A stretch of DNA of 64,000 nt from positions 2,113,001 to 2,177,000 of the forward strand of contig OX327683.1 in NCBI GenBank assembly GCA_946807835.1, given 5' to 3'. Every line of letters starts with the position of its first letter. Positions within the stretch are counted from its first letter, which is position 1. The notes below the pieces were generated by a model, which saw only the letters and a list, made by a program, of their open reading frames with translations, had not been told where the DNA came from and did not search any database. Positions 9,948 through 21,773 of this stretch are shown piece after piece. The translations under genes were made by a program, and so were the position numbers. This DNA is from Ailanthus altissimus (taxonomy: Eukaryota > Streptophyta > Magnoliopsida > Sapindales > Simaroubaceae).

Positions 9948-12900
9948 TATTGAGAATTGTACTTATATGTCATTCCATTTTGTAAGAATATTTACTGTTT
10001 AATATTTTTATAATAAATATTTCGTTAAATCGTTAATAATATTTATTAAATGGTTAAAAGCTTATTACATTTCAGATATTATAAATTTAAAGAAGTTTAG
10101 ATCTGATCTAAAAGAGTTTAGATCAGTGGTAAAAGTTATAAATGCTAAATGTTAGTAGTTATAAGAGTTAGAAAATTTCAAAAGTTAAAATCATGTTTGA
10201 AATGAGACAACGGCCTAAGAATATATTAGTAATGATATATTTACTAGTAATTACAAATGGTGCTTGAAAATATCATTATATAGTACGTTCTAGAAGATCT
10301 CATTCCTGATCTATCTTTATCAATATGGGTCAATTAGTGAACCCTTCTAAATTAGTGTATATTTGTATCTAGATTGTATATATAGTTAGTTTTAGTAAAC
10401 TATGAGTTTAATAGAAGCTCGTATAGGCATGCAGGTATCTAATAAAGATTGGGTACTGAACAGACTTATAAAGACCTCCAATAGACATTCTATAGAGCCG
10501 TCAATGGAAGGTCTTCTTAAGTTTAGTAGTATTTATGGTCTTTTTACCTGAGCGTCACGGTAGGATTGTAAGTGATCCACCATACTTAAATTTCATGCAT
10601 GTCAGAGACCTTTCATGATATGACCTCTAGGTATTATTGGGCATAGTCTGATGCTCATGGAGTTCGGTGTACGTAGTTGTGGGATTTGTCAGCTCATATA
10701 AGTAAGTTGTATATCTTGATGCTCAGAGATTGTATTTTAGAAAGTCTTATGACTATAAGCAGTAAACTCATAAAAGAGTTTTTTATAGGGATAAATGATA
10801 TCATAAAATTATTTGTAGATATTATTTATAGAAATATGAATTTAAAGATAATTTTATGGTCAAGCATATAAAGATTTGACAGTGATTATCTATATCTTTA
10901 CTCTTTTAAGATGTAGGTGACGAATGGATTAAACGTATATGGTTAAACTCAACTTGTATAGTATAATATGCTGCCTTATAATATTCGTAACGTGTGTGTA
11001 GGACATTGTTCACGGGCTTATAGATGAGTTCTATATAACAAACTAGACGTGAACTTAGAGCTCTTATAATACGAAGTATACTCGTTAAGCACTAAGGTAG
11101 CAAACTTGATTGAATAGTTTGATCCAGAAAATTTCAATAGGTCAAAAATTTATTTCAAAATCCTATGAGATGCTCACTTGTCAAAGTTTAATTGTTAAGT
11201 ACATCATTTAATTAATTAATAGAAGTTATTAACTAATGAGATGATGACAAGTGACAAGATAATAGCCCTTAATTATTTGAATTTTGTTATAATAATTGGG
11301 TTGCTTATTAAATAAGCAAACTTAAATAAATAATGCAAAAATTATTTGCATTAAAATAATGTAAAGTGTTTATATTATTTAAAAAAAAAATATGTATGGC
11401 CAATGCATGGGCATAGGGCCATTTGTTGACAATCAAAGGATATTAAAACAAATGAAAATGAGTTTTCATTTTTGTTTTTGAATTGGGTTTGGCCAAGACA
11501 AGTGGTGAGAGCGATTTTGTAAAAAGAAAGAGTTGTTTTCATTCATCATATTCTTCTTCTTCAAGTGGCCAGCCAAACATAAGTAAAAGAGAGAGAATTA
11601 GTTGTTTTGATTGTGTAAGATTTGTAAGTCCAAAAACACCAATATACATCTTTGAAATATATTAAAGCTTAAAGAGTTTAACCAAAAACAAAGTGCTTAA
11701 AGAGTTAAAAGCACCAAGGCTGGTGGAAATTCAAAATTAGGGCCATCATCCTAGCAGTTTAAGTCCACCAAGTTAAAGCCTAAAATTGCCAAATTGAGCA
11801 CTTCAAGGTGAGCTCAAATTTGAAGAGAGAAATTTAAAATGCTTCAAAGATAATTTCTTGAACTTGTTAGATAACAAGACTGATGGAAATCGAGTGTGTG
11901 ACATACGAGTGTACGTAATTTTAAAAATTACTACATGTAGCAGAAATATGTTAACATATACACCCAATTTAACAAATTTAACCACATATATCAAATACAT
12001 GCTCAAGTATAACTATTATACAACAAAATATATATGATGAACAATTGTGTACATAAAATTAAAAAGTAAAAAACACTTACCTAATGAAGGTAGCTTTACA
12101 AAATCTTCAAGTCATCTAACAATCCAATTGAAGAGCTCACCTTGAAGTGAATTGTTGAACAATTCTAGTTCATAACTGTTTGGTGGGATTATGAAGCTAG
12201 AATGGTAACTTAGTTTTTACAATTCCAGCACATGTATTCAAACTCTTTGAACACAAGTTATTTAATTCTTAAATTGAGATGACAAATATATTTACATACA
12301 ACTCTTATATTAATTTTTAGAAACAATTTTCATAGGATAATTATTTTGAACAACTCTTGTCTAAAATAATTATCTTTTCTCTATTTTTTTTATTCATTTT
12401 GATCTATTTATGAGAAAAGAAGATGAAAAGAATTTCTTTTTTCTTTCAACACTTGAAAAACACAAAAACCAAAACTCTCTCACTTACCTTGAAATTGCTT
12501 AACCGTATTTTCCTCTTCAAAATGAATGAATCAATCAAATGTTAGCTTAATATCTTTTGTTTTTATTATTCAATACCTTTTGATAAAATAAAAACAAGTG
12601 CTCTACTAATTTAGTTGTTGGTCTCCCACTTAAGATGAATTTATTAAGCACTAGAATAAGGCCACTTAATTAAATCATTACCTAACAAATATAATTATTT
12701 TAATCATATTAGGTAAATAAATGGTCAATATTTAGGCCCCTCGTTATATTAAAATACAATGATCATGATTAATATATTTATCATATTTTCTAATTATATC
12801 TAATTTAATTATTCAAAACAATTTTGAATAAATACTTTTTACCTTACTAGTTTTTACTACCAAGGTTAAATGATAAAACTAAGGTAAAATCAAATCATGG

Positions 12901-14185
12901 ACCAAATTGTGCCACTTGTCCATCATCCTATTAATTAACAACTCTTGTTAATTAATTCAATGATGTACTTAATAATTAAGTCTTGACAAATGCACATTCC
13001 GAGAAAACCCGAAATAATTATTCTATTTTTTTGGAATTTATTGGATCAAATTATTCAATCCAATCCGCTACCCTAGAGCACAACGAATACACTTCATATT
13101 GTGAGACTCTCTAGGTCCACACATAATTTGTCATATGGAGCTCCTCTATGCATCCGTGAACAATGACCCACACACACATTATGGATATTACAAATCAATG
13201 TGTTAGACCATGCAAGTTGAGGTTATTGCATATTTGTATAATCCCTCCATCACCTATATCCTAGAAGAGCAGAAATATAGATTATCATCATCAAATCTCT
13301 ATTTGCTTAACCACTTGTCTCCAGATTTATATTTTCTTAAACAATATCCACAAACACTTTTGTGATATTGTTTATCCCTTCGGAATATTTTTTTTTAGGT
13401 TTATGCTTGTAGCCACAAGACTTTCTAAAATATAATCTTAGAGCATCAGGATATACAACCCACTCATATGAGCTGATGGATCTCATATCTATGCATATCG
13501 GACTCCATGAGCATCAGACCATACCCAACAACACACAGCGATCAAACCATGAACGGTCTTTGATATGTGTGAAATCAAAGTATAGTGGATCACTCACAAG
13601 CTCACTGTGGCGCTCAGGTCAAAGGATCACAAATACTACTAAACTCGAAAGACTTTCCATTGACGACTTTATAAGATGTCTATTGGAGGTTTTTGTGAGT
13701 CTGTTCAATATCCAGTCCTCACTGAATACTTGTATCTCTATACGAGCTTCCACTAAGCTCATAGTTTGTTAAGACTAACTATCTGGACCATCTAGATATA
13801 GACATACACTAATCTATATTAATGACTTCCACCGATAAACTCACATCAATAAAATTAGATCAGGAACATCATATTTGAGAACATATTTGCATAATGACAT
13901 TTTTTAGCACCATCTGTAACTATTTACAGCTATGTCATTATAAATATATTCTCAATCATTGTCCCATTTCAGACAATGCTCTAACTGTTTAGATTTTGCT
14001 AACTCTATTAATGTGCTAACTCTTAACACTGATCTAAACTCTTTTAGACTATATCTGAAACGTTACAAGCATCTCACCATTTATTATAAATAATATTAAC
14101 GATTTTATTATAAATGATAATTGTATAAATACTATCAGTAAATATTTATATATAATGGGATAGCACGTAAGCACAAATCCCAACA
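9948..14185. mobile_element. 4.2-kb foldback of two opposed LTR-like arms
   Basis: The left arm (9948 to about 11880, plus) and right arm (14185 to about 11880, minus) match each other in inverted orientation along nearly their whole length: the outer ends, the CCTGAGCG blocks at 10544 and near 13610, and CACTTCAAGGTGAGCTC at 11797 facing its complement at 12134-12150. The right arm starts TGTTGGGATTTGTGC on minus, an LTR-like end. The related fragment at 57310-58484 runs straight into a tRNA-iMet primer site, so the arms are best read as LTRs lying tail to tail. There is no coding frame. It sits inside the copia RNase H domain. No target duplication is clear. Confidence 0.65.
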
Positions 14186-14330
14186 AAAACTTCAATTAAG
14201 TGTGTGTTTGTTAAATAAAAAATTAGATTTTCATTCCACTGTACATTTTTATATGCATGACATGCATGATTGTAAATTCAATGGACACCATTCACATGCA
14301 AGCACCCTAATTTAGCATACACAACAATAT

Positions 14331-14557
14331 TGCGATAGTTAAAGTGTCATATATCTGAACAAGCATAAAGTGTTTTATGAGAGATCGAAATATTTTGATG
14401 TGAGGTTACATTTCATAAGAGATATTGTACACATTGATGAAGTTAACCTGTTGAAGATGTCAACATCTAAAAATTATGTAGATATGTTGACTAAACTACT
14501 GCCTTCAGTTAAGTTCTCCTGTAAAAACTTAATTAGATCGCCCTGAGTAGAGGAGCG
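14331..14557 (+). pseudogene. pol: End of copia RNase H, polypurine tract
   Basis: The RNase H domain that broke off at 9947 resumes with a CDS triplet and VIYLNKHKVFYERSKYF, then LHFIRDIV and DMLTKLLPSVKF, the usual C-terminal end of copia pol. A purine-rich stretch, GAGTAGAGGAGCG (14545-14557), directly precedes the LTR. Bases 14186-14330 between the foldback and this fragment show no recognisable content. Confidence 0.75.
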
Positions 14558-15266
14558 TGTGATGTGGAAAGGATAGATCCAAGGAAAGCCTTATAGAGAT
14601 TTTGACTCAAGGAAGGGACCGTGAAAAATAGTGATTAAAAATTATGATTATGTTTTTTAATCGAGCCATGGAGATAGAGATGTCACGGAGTCTATAAATA
14701 AGGTAAAATGATAAAAATAGGACTGAAGCTAGTAGCTTAAAATTGGATGCAAATTCCAGGTCTGAACATCACAGTGCTTAAAACCTCAGTGTTGCAATGC
14801 TGAAGTAAAAATATCTAGTGTCGTAACATTAACCTTTTTAGCGTCGCAACACTAAAAGTTGAAAATCCAGCACCACAATGCCATAAAATGAATGTTGTAG
14901 TGCTAATGTGAGAATCTTTATTTTGAACTTCCTATTTTAGTTAAGTTGAACTTCTTTTCTTTATACAACTCAAACTAGAGTTTAGATAGAAAGTTAAATA
15001 CTATAAATAGGACCCAATATTAGCTTAAAAGATATCACCAAAAGTTTAGAGCTTCTATTGTATTCCAAGAGAGAGAATTACATTGTGAGACTTTCTTTGT
15101 AATTGATTCATTAATAAAAGATGCTAGAATCTTGATCCACCATGGACGTAGGTAATTGTCGAACAACATAAATACTTGTGAGCTTTCTTGTTCTTACATT
15201 TCTTTTGCTTTTGTTGATTTCTATTTTCTTTTTTTCTTAATTATTTATAGTTGAAGAATTCCAACA
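14558..15266 (+). repeat. Copia LTR
   Basis: The 709-bp LTR starts TGTGATGTGG after the polypurine tract and ends TTCCAACA before a primer site. Its start matches the LTR start of the copia element at the right window edge (TGTGATGTAGATAGG on minus at 62743). It carries a cluster of GCACCACAATGCC-type words at 14764-14911 and a CATGGACGTAGG motif at about 15141, both shared with other LTRs here. Confidence 0.75.
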
Positions 15267-15268
15267 AG

Positions 15269-15280
15269 TAGTATCAGAGC
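15269..15280 (+). other. Primer binding site, tRNA-iMet type
   Basis: TAGTATCAGAGC differs by one base from the common copia primer site TGGTATCAGAGC and lies two bases after the LTR end. A primer site here means this LTR also served as a 5' LTR. Confidence 0.75.
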
Positions 15281-15870
15281 CATGCCTCAGACTTAGCTAT
15301 GTAGATGAAACTCTCGATGTCAAATAAAGGTGGTGAGCCTCAATTAGTTTATGATGAAATCCGTGGTTGAGCTCTATTGGACATGCGGTATGCTCTAGCA
15401 CTTCATATAAGGTGTGTCTTTACCAATGCAGTGATAAAGAGTTGGCTTGGATTGAGCGAGCTCTTAAGTTAAATGGTACAATGGTGCTTAACATAAGGCG
15501 TGTGCTCCAATGCAGTAAAGATGAGTAGCAGACTCAATGGAGCGATGTCTTCCTAATGAGAAAGATAAACGGATGGATAATCGTTTGAATGGAGGCTCAA
15601 ACCATGAAGAAGGGTATGGTCTTTTATTCAAGAGAAAAATTATTGGGAATATAAACAAAGTCCTATATTTATTACAAATGCATAAGATCATAGGTATATA
15701 GAGTATGAACAATATCTCCATTAGTATAAGGTCTTTTGGGTAAAGCCCAAGAGCAAATCTATGAAGATCTAGGCAAAAAGTAGATAATATCATCTAACAA
15801 TCTCATGAAAGAATTAACTCAATCAACAATCCCATATTGAACAAAAAATCTTCTGATGAGGATGTTATTA
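15281..15870 (+). other. Decayed leader of a copia element after the primer site
   Basis: No usable frame is present. A short open stretch (MSNKGGEPQLVYDEI near 15314) ends at a stop. Two diverged copies of a roughly 75-bp unit follow, about 15400-15560 (TATAAGGTGTGTCTTTACCAATGCAG and ACATAAGGCGTGTGCTCCAATGCAG in abbreviated form). Nothing else can be recognised up to 15870. Confidence 0.4.
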
Positions 15871-16800
15871 GACGTTTTATATTGTTTTATACCCTTAAAG
15901 CATGTGTAATAACATTTTATTATATTAATAAAGCTTATTTATATATATATATATAATTGAGTATACATTGTTGAGCTCATATTTATAAAGTATATGATCT
16001 ATGTATTAGGCATATGATTCTAATATAAGGATATAAATCACAAGTTCTTTATAAATTAAATCTAATTCACAGTCATTAATAAAAAAGAGTATTTCATTAT
16101 GTAAGGTTATAATTTTTCTGCTTCTTATAGTGAATGATTTACCTTGATCATTAAAGTAGGAACTTTGAGTAGAAAAACTAGTGTATATGTTACATTGAAC
16201 GGGACTACTATGAATTTCGATCTGGTTAACTAAATGTCGTAGATCTTAATTCACAAAAAGCTTTAATAAACTTGATTGATCTTAATCCTGAGTAGGTAAT
16301 GTACTTACATTCATGCATTGTATTTTTTGAATTATCACGGAGTAAGATCCATATAAACAGTTAAAACTTCGATAGCTTGGAGATATAATTTTATGGGACA
16401 TAGGAACATATATTTGCAAGATGGAATCTAATAATAAATGTCCACCTAAGCTATTCGCAATACTTGATCATTAAAATCTGTGACCACAGTTTATTCAATA
16501 AATTATTTATTAAATAATAATATTTATTTATAAATTTATTGACAAATATAGACATATTTAAAGTAATTATTAGAGCATTCAGTGATTTATGAGCAAATAA
16601 ATAATTAAAGAGGCAAGACATTTTTTTCATGACTCAACTTTAATTATGGACATCAATTAGAGCGTCAATTAAGTGGTTATTATTAATCTAAAGATCAAGT
16701 CTAATTTAATTAAATGGAGTTTTAATTAAATGGGTTTTTACTTTATAATATAGGTTACTAGAATACAATCCTTGACTTTTAGTAGAATAACTTGAGGTTA

Positions 16801-18110
16801 ACTTACAAGAATTAATAGGGTTTCTCAACTTTCTCTCTGAAAGGAAAAAAAGAGAAGCGCCGCACGAGCCATCTTCCCCACCGGAGAGGGGCTTCAGCCC
16901 TTCTCCGGTGGAACCTTTCTCCCCTCTCCCCTCTCTTCCTGATCTTCTTCTCTGCCTCTAGCTCACTTTCTTCGGCTTCCACCCGTGCCCCCGTTTGTCT
17001 TCAGCGGCCTTTGCCGATTTTGCTTCCGAGTTCTGTTTGCTTCACCGGTGTCGAGCCATGTTCTCGGGCCTGCTTCGAGAACTACTTTCCAGCCTCCGCC
17101 GCGCTAAGGGCCGGGGGGCTCCTATCTTTTCCGAGTTTTGTTGCTTCGCCGGTTTCTGACCATGGTTCCAGGCCAGCTTCCTTCGACCTGCTCGGGACCG
17201 AGGTGCTTTCGTCCATGTCCTGCGGCGGCTCAACCACTCGACGTACTCCTGCTCCCCTTGCCGGACACCACCGCACTTCCGCTCCTCAGTCGGATCTCAC
17301 GGGGCTGCCATTCACTGTTTTTTTCTTCTGCTTCGTTCCGACCAGCCATCGGGTGACCAAGTCCGCCGGGTGCGACTTTGGTTGCTGCGGTTCCTCAGTG
17401 TGCTCCACCACCACCCCCCCCCCCCCCTTCAGCGGCGCCTGTTTCCCCCTTCCGCCGGACAGCATTGCCGTCTCCGGCGGCCCTTGGGACTGTCGATCTT
17501 CATGCCACCTCTGCTGGTGTCCGGTGGGTGTTCTGGTGGTTAGTCCCGCCGGATTAGGCCGCTCTCAAACTCCAGGCACCGCCCGTGTCCTTTGGTCGTT
17601 TTTCGACGTGTTTGGTTTCCGACCGACTGCTATCGTTCATTTTTCCTATGTACCCTGCCCTTGTCGATTTGACAATTTTACCCCTCTATTTGTTGGGTTA
17701 TTATTGTTAGTTAGGGGTAGATTTGACGATAGTTTTAGTTTAAATTATGCGGTCAATAATTTCTCCCTTGTTTAAGGGATCTGTATTTCCCTTTCTACGG
17801 AAAGGTCTGTATTTCCTTTTCTACGGAAAGGTCTGTATTTCCCTTTTTACGGAAAGGTCTGTATTTACCTTTCTACGGAAAGGTCTTATATCTCTTTCTT
17901 TTGAAAGAGTTCGTATGTGTTATTACCCGAGATGGGTATAACTGCCACTCTTCTTTGTAAGAGTTTTGGCTCAGATCTCAAGATGTAATTCCCTTATTCT
18001 GTTATTTCTTTGATCGTTGTATCAAAGACATCTGTTGTAATATCTTGATGATATTAATGATATGATATGAATTCATCCTCAAAAAAAAAAAAAAACTTAC
18101 AAGAATTAAT
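16801..18110 (+). mobile_element. Non-LTR retroposon with 16-bp target duplication and poly(A) tail
   Basis: ACTTACAAGAATTAAT stands at 16801-16816 and again at 18095-18110. Between them lie 1278 bases ending in a poly(A) run (about 18081-18094), the signature of target-primed insertion. The first 800 bases are GC- and pyrimidine-rich, in sharp contrast with the AT-rich surroundings. They hold a 254-codon open frame (17011-17775) with no recognisable domain and a homopolymeric C run near 17410-17427. There is no reverse transcriptase or endonuclease. It may be a non-autonomous element using LINE machinery or a retroposed transcript. Confidence 0.8.
17777..17902 (+). repeat. Five 26-bp tandem repeats forming C(UACG)G hairpins
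   Basis: Units of 26 bases lie at 17799-17824, 17825-17850, 17851-17876 and 17877-17902, with a partial one before. At each unit junction the RNA would read CCUUUC-UACG-GAAAGG, a six-pair stem closed by the very stable cUACGg tetraloop. Junctions 1 and 4 are perfect, junction 2 has one U-G pair, and junction 3 has a U-G closing pair. The array lies in the 3' part of the poly(A) retroposon. Confidence 0.75.
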
Positions 18111-18590
18111 GTATTAAGAGATAATAAGGACTAGACTTTTTAAGTTAAAGATAGGAAGCCCATGGATCTTGTAGTTACTCTATTAGCTCAAAGCCTAATT
18201 AAACTCTAATTTTTTAATCCTAATCAAATTCTAAATACTTAAGGGAGATTTCTATATATATATATAAGGTATGGAGTAGTAAAGAATACAATAACCATAA
18301 CCAAAAAAAAATTTTTTACGTATTCTTACGTGAAAAAAAAATTTAATTATTACCATCTTTTCAAATTTGAGTATTAGTATTTTAAGATATTAAGAAAGAT
18401 TCACGTGCTCACACCCATTGAGTTTGAAGATTGAGGATAGTAGAGAAGATTGTAGTCAGTCAATTCAAAATTTGCTATAGCGAAAAATTTATGTAATCTT
18501 CATTCCTATACATATAATTATGAGTAAGACGATCTGACTTCTGTTGTATTTATTTTATTAAATAGAAAAAAAAATTATTTTTAACCAACA

Positions 18591-18987
18591 GATGCAACAT
18601 CGGATTTTTATTTAATAATGAGTTCATTCACATTTCGACTATTAAGGTTTAGTTCTGATATCACTTATTGAAAAAATTTAAACTTGTAAAGATAAAGTAT
18701 ATGATTCAAATATTCAACTCAAAGACTAATATTTTAAATTGAATAGTTGTGTTTAAAATTGTGGGTAAGAATCGTCAATTCCTGCAAGATAATTTAAAAG
18801 AACCAGTTTTTGACTTATTTACAGAACTATATGAACATTCCAAGCGTTGCAGTAAAACAAGGTCATGTATGAACACTTGACTTTGGCATTCAGCTAGTCT
18901 TCTCATGGATATTTACACGGAAAATCACATTATTTGGGCAGCTTTTTTTTTTTTTTTTTTTTGGTTCTAGCATAATATTAAGTCCCA
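18591..18987. other. Spacer downstream of the Nudix gene
   Basis: AT-rich sequence with a T run of about 22 bases at 18941-18962, which lies just past the Nudix stop codon on the minus strand. No gene is visible. Confidence 0.5.
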
Positions 18988-21773
18988 TTAACCCAGTACA
19001 ACACAATTAGTACAAGACTCTTCAAGCTGCTGAACACTAGAACAGCCTGGTGATAACATCTGATGCTCTGTGCTGGCGCCAGAAACCGGGATCCCGGTAA
19101 ATTCTTCCTCCATGTCTCTTACCCCTTGTGCTCTTTCTTGCTTGAGAGCTATCAAAAATGTTTTAAGAGCATCCCTCATCCAATCGTACCGGCAAAATTT
19201 GAATGCCTCCTCCGGAGAAAGCTGTAAAATTACAATAGCATATGGTTAAGACATTAATCCATTCATTCAATAAATTATATATATAATGATTCTTAGGTGT
19301 GATGTGTTACAACACTTGGCAAATAAAGAGAGAAGATAAGAGACGCAAAATTGAATTAAGAAGAAAAATTGAACTTTGTTTCACTCTAACTTACTTACAA
19401 CTAGCCGGTCATTATATAGAGCGACTACTAATGGTTACATGCATAAAAGTAGGATCACGCATAGAACTACTATCAATAGTTATATACATTAAAATAGGAC
19501 TACACATCCACTAAATTATCTAAAGACTAAAATAATTATCAACTAAGTGCTGAAAATATTAAAAACTTCTAACATGATGTTCACATCTTTTTAAAGTGTA
19601 AACGTCCAATTTTTAACTAAAGTCTAATGTTCAATTTCTTTAAAAAAATTATTTTAACTAAAGTTTGGCATTAGACTATAGTTAAAATATGAATGTCTGT
19701 GCTTTAAAAACTTGTGAACGTTTGCATCAAAGAACTCTATACATGGGATATAATTTTATAAATGTTAATTTGGTCAAGTTGAATCGTTTATCTTATATGT
19801 TAGATAAACTACTTAAATCTAAAAATCTAAAAGCTTAAACTATTTGAAAAGGATTTGAAGATGGTATTAAAAATAAGTCTTTAAAACTCTATTTTTATAA
19901 AATAAAAAATGGATTTAATTTTAAAGAAATGTAGATTCTAATAATTAGGATAAAATTAGTTTAGATTGAAACAAAGGGAGAATATGGCATTAATACTATC
20001 TTAGAGAAACTAGTTAATCCAAAAAATTTAACTATTAATAAGAGCCCAATAACAAGATTAAAGTCAAATGTTAATATCACAAATTGTTTTTGGTTTTAAG
20101 GGGAAAAAGGAGAAAAAAAAACATAATCAAGAAATATTCCATTTCAAAATATTTGATTAAAGCTTAATAAGGATCACTGACCCATTTCCTCTTGTAGCTA
20201 TCTTGTTCTGGCCATGATTCAAGCTCTTCAGTCACCTCTAATGCAAACATATAGCCTCTACAACCTCCTGCTTGGCTGCTGCTATTTTGTCTACTCTTGC
20301 TTCTAAATTCCCACACTCCTAGTGGATTTTCCTACAATAACCAAAAAATGAGGTTTCATTTTGATGATTTGATAAAAAGAAAGACATTTTCAAATGAAGA
20401 ATCTCAATCAAACATCAAGATTGATTTAAAGCAGACTCATTTGGCTGGACATGCACATATATAAATTCCAGACATATAATTGAGATAGAGCTTGAGGAGT
20501 AGTTCCTGAGCCAAGGGAGGATAAAAAAACCTACACTAAGCAATCCTTTTACTCCAGCCTCCTCCAAGGCCTCTCGACACACGGCTTCGCCAATTGTCTC
20601 GTCATTCTCCCATCCACCCTGACAATTAAATGAAAGTAAAGACTTAATATTAATATTCAAAGTTCAATTCTTAATTGTTTCAAGTGTAAATAAAAATAAT
20701 ACAGGAAAGTTTGAATATAAAACTTTTATTTTGATACAATTTATGTTAATTAATCACTTAATCTAAAAACTTAAGCCTTAAGCAAGTAAATGAGGGCCGA
20801 CACTTAATATTAAAGTCTAATATCAACTATGCCTTTTCTCACTTATGATTCAAAGGGAGAGAGAGGTAAACCAGCCGTAGCCGGGTGGCAAACCCACCTC
20901 CCATTCTTCACGGCAAAGACTTTTCTAAAAAATACTTGGGAGTTGACTCGGTCCTTATCAACCTAAACAGGCACATAGGTTATGGCTCATCTATTTCTCC
21001 TAGGAGTTGACACGGTCTTGATTGAGCCTAGACAAACACATAGGTTGTGATTCGTCTATTTCTCCTTATGTTGATCCCAAACAACAAAAATAAAAATTAA
21101 AAACTAGAAGGAAAAAAGAAGCAGAGAAGTTGCTAGCTAGATACCTTTGGAAACACAAGATCACTACGATTTGGTGTAGAAATCATGAGGACAAGAACCT
21201 TGTTTTGAATATTGTCCACGGCATTCTTCTCAAGCTTATAAGGAATACACCTAATTGTTGACACAAGCAAAAGCACAAGAGCTGTTAATATCCATGCAAG
21301 TTTTAAAAAAACATAGCATTTCATCATTGATAATAAAAAAAATTCCAAAGTTACAAGTTCAAAGAAGACGGAGGATAGAGGAAACAGAACCATAAAAAAA
21401 ATAGATTACCTAAACCACAGTTACTGTGTTGTTACAGTAACTAGCTTTTCTAAAAATAATTAAAAAATCAGAATAAGGAGATTTGAACACGAGATTTATG
21501 ATAATACGGGGAGATTGTAGACCCGATTTCTCAAATTAAATAAATAAAAAGAGAGATTTAAACAGGAGACTTATGATAAAACACAAGTTTCAGGAATGAA
21601 GAGTCAATGCATCAGCAACAACAACAAAAATTGATAGAAAATTAACAAAAATGAGAATATTATAAAACTTGGAAAAAAGAAAAAAGCAAATAAATTAAAT
21701 ACCCAGCAACAAGCCTCAGCTGATCTTCATATCGTTGCCTGTGTCTCCCAGTTCTTGCTAGCAAATTCGACAT
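18988..21773 (-). CDS. Nudix hydrolase, plant NUDT12/13/16-like, five exons
   Basis: Exons on the minus strand: 21773-21703, 21250-21145, 20618-20535, 20331-20182 and 19221-18988. All introns have GT...AG ends, and the joined frame is 645 bases (214 aa). It starts MSNLLARTGRHRQRY. The Nudix box, GGWENDETIGEAVCREALEE followed by AGV, falls entirely in exon 3 and has all consensus Gly, Arg and Glu residues (G-x5-E-x7-REUxEExGU), which bind metal and cleave nucleoside diphosphates linked to another moiety. The downstream PLGVWEFRSK block and the WPEQ and CRYDWM motifs are typical of the plant group that hydrolyses diadenosine or inositol polyphosphates. The roughly 55-residue tail after WMRDAL is less conserved. 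No lesion is seen. Confidence 0.9.

Larger units (their letters stand above)
15871..18590 (+). repeat. LTR-like repeat, interrupted by a retroposon
   Basis: The repeat starts near TGTTATTAGACG. Its first roughly 690 bases match 32070-32690 in order and orientation, for example AATTTCGATCTGGTTAA and GAGTAAGATCCATATAAA. It is split by the insertion at 16817-18094 and continues to about 18590. The TG start suggests a solo or partial LTR; no primer site or coding frame follows. Confidence 0.5.

Noticed and set aside
13476..13772. Plus-strand frame of 98 codons in the foldback
   Set aside because: The same sequence in the opposite arm has no open frame, and the arms are non-coding repeats.
17011..17775. 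254-codon frame proposed as a host gene
   Set aside because: It lies wholly inside a poly(A) retroposon bounded by a target duplication, is proline/serine/cysteine-rich because of its GC- and pyrimidine-rich composition, has several overlapping frames on both strands, and shows no domain.
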